DNA of 41,760 bases from Bacteroidales bacterium UBA3696 (GTDB lineage: Bacteria > Bacteroidota > Bacteroidia > Bacteroidales > Paludibacteraceae): assembly GCA_002372135.1 (NCBI GenBank), contig DFIN01000016.1, positions 1 to 41,760 on the forward strand, given 5' to 3'. The notes under the pieces are model-generated. The model did no database searches. It was not told where the DNA came from and was given only the letters and a program-made list of their open reading frames with translations. A program made the translations under genes and the position numbers. Positions 25,032-31,216 of this stretch are shown piece by piece. The first letter of the stretch is position 1, and the number at the start of each line of letters is the position of its first letter.

Positions 25032-25502
25032 TTATTCAATAGGGAGTTCGCGATGAATGCGTTGTTCTAGAGAGGTGAGTGTTTCCGTTTTGCTTACGCC
25101 AGGGATGCACTGTATCTTGCCGTTGAGCAGATTGAGAAGGTCTTTGTCGTCGCGGGCATAGAGCTTGATGAGCATGGAGAAATTGCCGAGTGTGAATTGG
25201 CTTTCTACCACTTCGGGTATTTGCTCCAGAGCGCGAACCACATCGTTGTACATATAACCCTTTTCGAGTGTGATTCCTACATATACGCAAAGGTTATATC
25301 CCAGCATTTTCGGGTTAATCTGATATCCGCTACCGATAATGACACCCATATCAAACAGTTTGGTAACGCGTTGGTGAATAGCAGCACGGCTTACTCCGCA
25401 TTGTTCAGCCACATCTTTGAAAGGGGTACGGGCGTTTTGGGTTATGATTTTGAGAATTTTCCGATCGAGGTTGTCAATACGTTCGGGTGAGTTTGTGTCC
25501 AT
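25032..25502 (-). CDS. Lrp/AsnC family transcriptional regulator
   Basis: The 156-residue product has the N-terminal helix-turn-helix (LDRKILKIITQNARTPFKDV, then CGVSRAAIHQRVTKLFDMGV, about residues 10-55) and a C-terminal RAM-type effector domain (about 70-150; YVGITLEKGY, VESQFTLGNFSMLIKLYARD). Family members respond to amino acids and often regulate their own gene. Here it leads the trpS operon. Its promoter overlaps that of the divergent O-methyltransferase gene, and three 10-bp direct repeats sit in its leader. The effector is unknown; regulation of both directions is inference. Confidence 0.92.
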   Translation of the reverse strand: MDTNSPERIDNLDRKILKIITQNARTPFKDVAEQCGVSRAAIHQRVTKLFDMGVIIGSGYQINPKMLGYNLCVYVGITLEKGYMYNDVVRALEQIPEVVESQFTLGNFSMLIKLYARDDKDLLNLLNGKIQCIPGVSKTETLTSLEQRIHRELPIE

Positions 25503-25530
25503 AAGGATTGAATGAAATTAAAAATTTGTA

Positions 25531-25560
25531 TTCTTGTTATCTCTTGTTATCTCTTGTTAT
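25531..25560 (-). repeat. Three direct 10-bp repeats in the lrp leader
   Basis: On the + strand the units read TTCTTGTTAT, CTCTTGTTAT, CTCTTGTTAT without gaps. They lie between the predicted lrp start site (about 25567) and its ATG (25502). The 10-bp period is close to one helical turn, as expected for a protein bound repeatedly to one DNA face; autoregulation by the Lrp-family protein is possible. They could also be slippage-prone filler. Confidence 0.7.
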
Positions 25561-25573
25561 CAGCAATTCGCTA

Positions 25574-25604
25574 CAAAAGTACAACGAACTTTGTATTTGT
25601 CAAG
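25574..25604 (-). promoter_or_regulatory. Promoter of the lrp-trpS operon
   Basis: Read on the - strand: CTTG (25604-25601), 19 nt, TACTTTTG (25581-25574), the latter a perfect TAnnTTTG. It overlaps the divergent promoter at 25590-25621 for about 15 bp, so the two could compete or be coregulated. Confidence 0.7.
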
Positions 25605-25621
25605 CGGTCGAAGTAATTTTG
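25590..25621 (+). promoter_or_regulatory. Promoter of the O-methyltransferase gene
   Basis: TTTG (25590-25593), 20 nt, TAATTTTG (25614-25621): a full match to the Bacteroidota promoter consensus. Transcription would start about 25628, giving a leader of nearly 60 nt before ATG 25687. Confidence 0.75.
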
Positions 25622-25686
25622 CGGTCGATTTTGCTATTTTTTCTTAAAAAAAGTATGTTTTTGAGCAAAAAAACGCCATTTTGTCT

Positions 25687-26364
25687 ATGAATCCATTATC
25701 TGAATCTCTTTTGTCCGACTATATAGAGCAACATTCGTCTGCCGAGCCGGACTATTTGCAGACCATTGTCAGAAGTACGAATCAGCAGGTGGTTAACCCG
25801 CACATGCTATCCGGGCATATACAGGGACGCTTGTTGGCTATGTGGAGCCAAATGATTCGGCCGAAGCATATATTAGAAATAGGAACTTATACAGGCTATT
25901 CGGCTTTGTGTTTGGCAGAAGGTCTTGCCGAAGGCGGGAAACTGCTGACGGTGGAGAAAAATGACGAATTGGAAGATAGAATACGGTATAATTTGTCGCT
26001 GTCACCCTTGGGAAAGCAAGTTGATTTGCGCATAGGCAATGCGTTGGATGTGGTAAGAGAGTTGCCAGAAAAAGAGGTATTTGATTTGGTGTTTATAGAT
26101 GGAGATAAGCGTGAATATGTGGCTTATTGGGAGGCAATAGAGCCGCGATTGAGCGGAACGAGTTGGGTGATTGCCGACAATACATTGTGGGACGGGCATA
26201 TTTGTGATAGTCGATATGACCACGATGCGCAGACGAAAGGGTTGCGTCTTTTTAACGACCGTATAGCGCAGGACCAGCGTTTAGAAAAGGTGATCGTGCC
26301 GTTGCGTGATGGGTTAACGCTTATTCGGTTTGCCAATCCAAATAGGCAGGCAGGTGGTCGCTGA
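25687..26364 (+). CDS. Class I SAM-dependent O-methyltransferase (family 3)
   Basis: Start chosen at ATG 25687; the in-frame TTG at 25681 adds only two residues. The 225-residue protein has the SAM-binding motif LEIGTYTGYSALCLAEGL (about residues 63-80), then TVEKNDELE, FDLVFIDGDKREY with the metal-type Asp, and IADNTLWDG. It matches COG4122 (YrrM/TrmR or catechol O-methyltransferase-like). Bacillus TrmR modifies tRNA wobble uridine; whether this one acts on tRNA or a small molecule cannot be seen. Its last 44 bp overlap, tail to tail, with the end of the next gene. Confidence 0.9.
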   Translation: MNPLSESLLSDYIEQHSSAEPDYLQTIVRSTNQQVVNPHMLSGHIQGRLLAMWSQMIRPKHILEIGTYTGYSALCLAEGLAEGGKLLTVEKNDELEDRIRYNLSLSPLGKQVDLRIGNALDVVRELPEKEVFDLVFIDGDKREYVAYWEAIEPRLSGTSWVIADNTLWDGHICDSRYDHDAQTKGLRLFNDRIAQDQRLEKVIVPLRDGLTLIRFANPNRQAGGR

Positions 26365-27250
26365 CACCTGATTTATCGTACCGGTAGCCGGTGAAAGTGC
26401 GACGAGGTTGTTTGCCCATATAGCGTTTGTCGGGCGTTAAGAGGTTATCCGCGCTGAAAATGCGGGCTTGCGTATGGGGAATAAGGGCAGGTGATACATA
26501 TATTTGATCCAAGCAAGACCATTGCCCTTGCCATTTATATGACCCGATACCTTCCTTTTCCAAAGTCACCATACAATTTTTCAAACCTTTGATGTCGTTT
26601 TTAGCATCGGAGTTCATGTCGCCCATGACGAGGATGAAGGCTTGGGGTGTGCTACGAAGGATGCTATCCGTATGGTGTTGAATGACTTGTTTGGCTCTTT
26701 GCCGTTTCCATTCGCTTTGTGCTTTTCCTCCTCGCATGGATGGCAAGTGGCACATCATAAGATGAAGCGTATCGCCGGATAGGGTTAGACCTTTGGCATA
26801 GAGTATGTCGCGTGTTTTGTCGCCGTTTAATGGAACGGGCAGTATGTTCCACTGCAGGATGTGAAAGCGGGTAGAGTCGTACAAGACAGTCACATCTATG
26901 CCGCGTTCGTCGGGGCTTTCGCGGTGAAGGTAGGCATAGGGGTAAGAAGGCAGTTGGCGAATCAGTTGGCGGACGCAATTCTCATTTTCCACTTCGCATA
27001 TACCGACTATCAAGGGTGTTTCCCATCGTCCGATTTGGCAGATGGTACGGGCTATTTGGTGGGCTTTGTGGCGAAAACGGGTATATGTCCATCTGTACTT
27101 GCCCGTTGGCGTAAAGTCAAGGTCGTTTTTGAGTGTGTCGTGGGTGGCATCAAATAGGTTTTCCACATTGTAGGAAATGATGCGGTAGGTTTCGGCATGC
27201 AGCGTTATGAAGAAGCCGAAGAGGAGAAGGATAATTACTTGATGCCTCAT
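26321..27250 (-). CDS. Secreted endonuclease/exonuclease/phosphatase family protein
   Basis: I place the start at 27250 because this gives a clean signal peptide (MRHQVIILLLFGFFITLHA); the frame extends 13 codons further upstream into sufS without gain. The 309-residue protein carries the family signatures: RIISYNVENLFD, ICEVEN, DERGIDVTVLYD, VMGDMNSDAKN and a terminal GVSDHLPAYLDW with the catalytic SDHLP. Nuclease or phosphodiesterase activity outside the cytoplasm is expected; the substrate is unknown. It starts 2 bp after the sufS stop, so it is read with it. Confidence 0.9.
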   Translation of the reverse strand: MRHQVIILLLFGFFITLHAETYRIISYNVENLFDATHDTLKNDLDFTPTGKYRWTYTRFRHKAHQIARTICQIGRWETPLIVGICEVENENCVRQLIRQLPSYPYAYLHRESPDERGIDVTVLYDSTRFHILQWNILPVPLNGDKTRDILYAKGLTLSGDTLHLMMCHLPSMRGGKAQSEWKRQRAKQVIQHHTDSILRSTPQAFILVMGDMNSDAKNDIKGLKNCMVTLEKEGIGSYKWQGQWSCLDQIYVSPALIPHTQARIFSADNLLTPDKRYMGKQPRRTFTGYRYDKSGVSDHLPAYLDWQTE

Positions 27251-27252
27251 GG

Positions 27253-28467
27253 TTATGCGAGCATTTGTATGGCTCGTTGGAGGGCGCAAGTCAGCCGGTC
27301 AATGTCTTTTTTTGTGTTATACATAGCGACAGAGGCGCGTATCGTTCCGGGAACTTGCAGATAGTCTATGAGCGGTTCGGCGCAGTGGTGTCCGGTACGA
27401 ACGGCTACACCCTGTTGGTCTAAAAGTGTGCCTACATCAAAGGGATGCAGCAATCGATCGCCTTGGAATACATTGAACGAAACGGCTCCCGTTTTCTCTA
27501 TTCCGTGTGCATAGACATACACTCCGTCAATGGTAGAAAGTTGTTGCTCCAAATAGCGAGTGAGTTCGTCCTCGTAAGCATAGATGTCTTGACGGCCGAT
27601 ATGGTCCATATATTGCAGGGCAGCGCCGAATGCGCAACTACCGATGAAGTCGGGAGTACCCGCTTCAAATTTGTAGGGCAGTTGGTTGTAGGTGGTTTGT
27701 TCGAAGCGAACGTGTTCAATCATCTCTCCGCCTCCTTGAGCAGGAGGTAGGAGGTTGAGCCATTGCTCTTTGCCGTATAGGATACCCAAGCCGGTAGGAC
27801 CATACATCTTATGCGCCGAGCAGACGAAAAAGTCGCAATCCAACTCCTGCACATTGACCATATGGTGGGGGGCTGATTGTGCACCGTCAATGCAAACTGG
27901 AATATGGTGCGAATGAGCGATGCGAATAATGTCATGAATAGGCTGAACGGTACCAAGCACATTGCTGACATGGGCTACTGAGATGAGGCGTGTGCGCGGG
28001 GTGATGATGTCTTCCAGTCTTGACGTGTCAATAAGCAAGTTTGCGTCTAAGGGCAACACGCGAAGTTGCGCTTTCTTGCGTTGGCAGAGCATTTGCCAAG
28101 GAACAATGTTGGAGTGATGTTCCAATTGGCTGACGATGATTTCATCGCCTTCACGAACAAAGGCTTCGCCAAACGAGAATGCCAGCATGTTGATGCTATC
28201 GGTAGTTCCTTTTGTAAAGATGATTTCTTTGGCGGACTGTGCCCCCAAGAAGTCTGCCACTTTTTGCCGTGCTTGTTCGTGGCGTTGGGTAGCCACTTGG
28301 CTCAGATGATGAACACCTCGGTGGATATTGGCATTGTAGTGGAGATAAGCATCGGTCATTGCGTTAAGCATAAATAATGGCCGTTGCGTGGTGGCTGCAT
28401 TGTCTAAATAAACTAATGCACGACCGTGTACGGTATCTTGCAGGATAGGAAAATCTTCTCTGTTCAT
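27253..28467 (-). CDS. sufS: SufS-type cysteine desulfurase
   Basis: The 404-residue PLP enzyme takes sulfur from cysteine, forming a persulfide for Fe-S cluster assembly. Residues seen: YLDNAATTQRP near the N-terminus, EHHSN (116-120), the PLP lysine in SAHKMYGPTG (Lys 220) and the catalytic Cys in RTGHHCAEPL (Cys 362). The RTGHHC loop is the group II (SufS/CsdA) form rather than the NifS/IscS form. No sufBCD or sufU/sufE lies in this window, so the gene is separated from the usual cluster. A promoter lies directly upstream. The secreted phosphodiesterase gene downstream is a passenger with no obvious link. Confidence 0.95.
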   Translation of the reverse strand: MNREDFPILQDTVHGRALVYLDNAATTQRPLFMLNAMTDAYLHYNANIHRGVHHLSQVATQRHEQARQKVADFLGAQSAKEIIFTKGTTDSINMLAFSFGEAFVREGDEIIVSQLEHHSNIVPWQMLCQRKKAQLRVLPLDANLLIDTSRLEDIITPRTRLISVAHVSNVLGTVQPIHDIIRIAHSHHIPVCIDGAQSAPHHMVNVQELDCDFFVCSAHKMYGPTGLGILYGKEQWLNLLPPAQGGGEMIEHVRFEQTTYNQLPYKFEAGTPDFIGSCAFGAALQYMDHIGRQDIYAYEDELTRYLEQQLSTIDGVYVYAHGIEKTGAVSFNVFQGDRLLHPFDVGTLLDQQGVAVRTGHHCAEPLIDYLQVPGTIRASVAMYNTKKDIDRLTCALQRAIQMLA

Positions 28468-28487
28468 CGTCGTTCAAGATTGAGCCG

Positions 28488-28519
28488 CAAAAGTAGTGCA
28501 CGCGGACGGATTAACCAAG
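28488..28519 (-). promoter_or_regulatory. Promoter of sufS
   Basis: On the - strand: CTTG (28519-28516), 20 nt, TACTTTTG (28495-28488), a perfect -7 element. It overlaps the last codons of the U32 fragment upstream, so sufS can be transcribed independently of the long lpx operon. The leader would be about 15-20 nt. Confidence 0.7.
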
Positions 28520-28729
28520 TTCGTTTTCGACAAATTTGTCTGCCTCCCAAATAAGCATTTGGCAGTTGCGGCAATCAAATTGAAGTCGAAGTAAAGTGCC
28601 GTTTTCCAATCGTAGAAATCGGGGCTCGTTGGAAATCGGTTGTTTGTATTGTTTGCGGCACTGTCCCATTTCGTAGAGGATGCAGTATTTGCAAGTCATC
28701 AAAGGTGCGCCGTGAGGTCTCGTCTCCAT
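28511..28729 (-). pseudogene. Out-of-frame C-terminal fragment of the U32 peptidase-family gene
   Basis: This 72-residue frame overlaps the end of the upstream U32 ORF by 31 bp in another frame. It carries the family's C-terminal cysteine motif: PLMTCKYCILYEMGQCRK, then LQFDCRNCQMLIWEADKF. In intact Bacteroidota homologues this segment ends the same polypeptide as the U32 core. The intervening stretch of perhaps 70-80 residues is missing, so a deletion joined the two parts out of frame. Translation as a separate small protein from ATG 28729 cannot be excluded. Length of the deletion is from memory of the family, not measured. Confidence 0.7.
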
Positions 28730-30168
28730 TGGTTGAGTAGGCTGATAGGTAAGAAATAAGGGTGATTGACGGTTGTGTTTCGTGCGGCAAAGATGGTGTC
28801 TCCCAATTTGCCAAGTTGGTTGATGATGGTTTGGCGAGCACGTTCTATGTTTTGTGCCGGTTCGTGCGGGGCGTCATATTGTCGGGTGATTTGTGTGAGG
28901 TTGTCTAAGCGTTTATAGGTAAGCCTATACCCCTGTTCGGTGGAGTCCATTTCAATGTCCACAAGTACACGGCGTTCGGCATGAAGGCTTTGCCGGAAAG
29001 CGGTGTCTAAATTGCGGTAGAGTGCACCAATAGGAATGGTTCGCGGCGGAACATTGGGTGTAATGAGTTCATTGGCAACCCCATTGACGGCAAAGCCTTT
29101 TTCTCCGACGCAAAGCCCGTCTCCATTTTGTATCTGTATGTAGGGAAGGAGTCGGACACGCAATTGGCGGTCGGTATAACCTACGACTTCTCCTATCCGT
29201 TGTCCGGTTGATTTAGGTGTTTGCCACGAAGCCATGGGACGGGTACGCTGATGCAAAAAATAGTCGGTGGCACCGCGGTGGAAAGTTCGTTCGGGGTCGG
29301 GTGTGAAAGAGTAAGTAAAACGGTGGTTGAGAGCGGATGTGGCGGGTTGGGGAGTCATGGTCTGTAGTACGGCATCAATGCGTTGGCGGTAGAAAGCGGT
29401 CAAGTTGGTTACGTAGTCGGCATCTTTGAGCCGTCCCTCTATTTTGAAGGTGGTGATACCTGCTTCTATCATTTCGCGTATATATCGGTCGCGCTGCATA
29501 TCTTGGAGCGAGAGGACATAGCGTTGGTGAACGGGTTGACCGTGGCTGTCTAACACTTCTTGACTATTTGCGTCCAACAGGTCGTATCTCATACGGCACA
29601 GTTGTGCACATTGCCCTCGGTTGGCACTCCTGTTTTGAAGTACTTCGCTGATGTAGCATTTGCCGGAGTAACTGACGCAAAGTGCTCCGTGTATGAATGC
29701 TTCCAATTCCATGTCAGGAACAGCCTCATGGATGGCTTGTATCTCTTGTAGGTTCAGTTCACGAGCCAATACAACCCGCTGAAAACCGCGTTGTTGTAGG
29801 TATTGTACTTGTTCAACGCTGCGGTTGTCGCATTGTGTGGAAGCATGCAGGCGAATAGGCGGTAAGTCTTCATCTAACAAGTTGAGGTCTTGAATGATAA
29901 GAGCGTCCACTCCTATTTGGTATAGTTGACGGGCTATCTGTGCGGCTTCTTTTCGTTCATGGGGAGTAAGTAAAGTGTTGAGTGTGACGAGTACTTGTAC
30001 GCCGTATTGGTGGGCGTACTGCGTGAGTTGCTGCAAGTCGTCTATGCTGTTGGCTGCGGCTTGTCGTGCACCGAAAGCGGGACCGCCTATATACACGGCA
30101 TCGGCTCCGGCTTGGATAGCGGCTCGCGCCACGGCGATATTCTTCGCAGGCGATAAGAGGGTAATCAT
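28699..30168 (-). CDS. Peptidase U32 / RlhA-TrhP-like RNA hydroxylation protein, C-terminally truncated
   Basis: The 489-residue frame starts with LLSPAKNIAVARAAIQAGADAVYIG in two halves and has the U32 signature EAFIHGALCVSYSGKC at 156-171, with further cysteines C187 and C191, as in Fe-S-binding family members. The part after about 270 corresponds to the DUF3656-like region. Family members of this architecture (E. coli RlhA/YdcP, TrhP/YegQ) are needed for prephenate-dependent or iron-dependent hydroxylation of cytidine or uridine in RNA. The end is abnormal: after NQWRRDLTAHL it stops, and the expected C-terminal cysteine domain lies in the next frame (28511-28729). Its start overlaps the trmH-like stop by 4 bp. 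It may be a non-functional or shortened protein. Confidence 0.82.
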   Translation of the reverse strand: MITLLSPAKNIAVARAAIQAGADAVYIGGPAFGARQAAANSIDDLQQLTQYAHQYGVQVLVTLNTLLTPHERKEAAQIARQLYQIGVDALIIQDLNLLDEDLPPIRLHASTQCDNRSVEQVQYLQQRGFQRVVLARELNLQEIQAIHEAVPDMELEAFIHGALCVSYSGKCYISEVLQNRSANRGQCAQLCRMRYDLLDANSQEVLDSHGQPVHQRYVLSLQDMQRDRYIREMIEAGITTFKIEGRLKDADYVTNLTAFYRQRIDAVLQTMTPQPATSALNHRFTYSFTPDPERTFHRGATDYFLHQRTRPMASWQTPKSTGQRIGEVVGYTDRQLRVRLLPYIQIQNGDGLCVGEKGFAVNGVANELITPNVPPRTIPIGALYRNLDTAFRQSLHAERRVLVDIEMDSTEQGYRLTYKRLDNLTQITRQYDAPHEPAQNIERARQTIINQLGKLGDTIFAARNTTVNHPYFLPISLLNQWRRDLTAHL

Positions 30169-30704
30169 GGTCGCAGCGATTGGGTTAATTCGTACATCAC
30201 TATACCGGCTGCTACGCTCACGTTGAGCGAGTGTTTGGTGCCATACTGAGGTATCTCAATACAGCCGTCAGCGGCATCTACTACGTCTTGACTGACCCCG
30301 AAAACTTCGTGCCCAAGAATAATAGCAGTTTTCCGTAAGTCAGAACGATCATTATGATGCCAGTCGGTCAGATTGATGCTATCATGGGCTTGCTCCACGG
30401 CGTAGATGGTGTAGCCTTCTTTGCGAAGGTCTTTCAGTGCCTCTAAGGTATGGGGATAGTATGTCCATCGGACGCTTTCCTCAGCGCCGAGCGCCGTCTT
30501 GTGTATTTCTTGGTTGGGTGGACATGCCGATATGCCGCATAGGATAACCTGTTCAATACGAAAAGCGTCGGCTGTGCGAAAGACAGCACCTATGTTGTGC
30601 AGGCTACGGACATTATCCAATACGACCACTAAAGGAGTTTTTGTGGCTTGTCTGAATTCGTCGATAGTGAGACGATGCATTTCCGAAGTCGTTCTTTTTT
30701 TCAT
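30165..30704 (-). CDS. TrmH/SpoU-family RNA 2'-O-methyltransferase
   Basis: The 179-residue protein contains the three SPOUT motifs: LDNVRSLHNIGAVFRTADAF, IILGHEVFGVS, and EIPQYGTKHSLNVSVAAGIV. I start at ATG 30704 (MKKRTTSEMHRL), as in Bacteroidota homologues; the frame runs 24 bp further to 30728, which would overlap the rimM stop. Members methylate ribose 2'-OH in tRNA or rRNA using SAM. The precise target cannot be read from sequence. It sits between rimM and the U32 gene, two other RNA-linked functions. Confidence 0.92.
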   Translation of the reverse strand: MKKRTTSEMHRLTIDEFRQATKTPLVVVLDNVRSLHNIGAVFRTADAFRIEQVILCGISACPPNQEIHKTALGAEESVRWTYYPHTLEALKDLRKEGYTIYAVEQAHDSINLTDWHHNDRSDLRKTAIILGHEVFGVSQDVVDAADGCIEIPQYGTKHSLNVSVAAGIVMYELTQSLRP

Positions 30705-30714
30705 GGAATAGGTG

Positions 30715-31215
30715 TTAAAGAAGGACATTAAGTTGTATGGTATGCTGCTCCGTATCTAAGGCAAGAATCAGGTCTTCATGTAGCGGATATAGGTTGTCTG
30801 TGTCGGTCAGAGCCAGAATGTTGGCAGTCTGTTCGTCCACCGAGCGAATGATTCCCATGTCCTGCATATCTGCGTTGTAGATGTGATAGCCGACTAAGTC
30901 TTGCCATGTGAGGTCGGTGGATGTTTCTTGGTCTGCAGGAATGTCTTTTCGGAGCAGGAAGATTTCGGCTCCGATGAGGGGGATGGCTTGTTGTTCTGAG
31001 TTGATACCTTTGAGGGTTATAAGAATAGTTTCTGTTCCTTTTTCGCGCCAATCCAGCAAGCGGAACGGCACGGCTATATTGTCTAATTGAAGGACGATGA
31101 AGTCGGGGTTCGCGTCGTAGAACAGGTCGTTTGTCAAGAGGCATTGCAACTCGCCTTTTGTTCCATGCAGTCGCGTTATCGAACCGATGGATAGTATTTG
31201 ATTTGCTGTAATCAT
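30715..31215 (-). CDS. rimM: Ribosome maturation factor RimM
   Basis: The 166-residue protein has the N-terminal RimM barrel (ILSIGSITRLHGTKGELQC, then FRLLDWREKG and ILITLKGINSEQQA) and the C-terminal PRC-like barrel (WQDLVGYHIYN, MGIIRSVDEQTAN, LYPLHEDLILALD). It binds S19 and helps maturation of the 30S head. The usual partners rpsP, trmD and rplS are not adjacent. It starts 1 bp after the helicase stop in this orientation, so translation may be coupled. Confidence 0.93.
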   Translation of the reverse strand: MITANQILSIGSITRLHGTKGELQCLLTNDLFYDANPDFIVLQLDNIAVPFRLLDWREKGTETILITLKGINSEQQAIPLIGAEIFLLRKDIPADQETSTDLTWQDLVGYHIYNADMQDMGIIRSVDEQTANILALTDTDNLYPLHEDLILALDTEQHTIQLNVLL

Positions 31216-31216
31216 A

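Noticed and set aside
28575..28841. 88-residue - strand ORF at the U32 junction
   Set aside because: Neither the U32 core nor the cysteine motif is in this frame; Thr/Ser-rich shadow.
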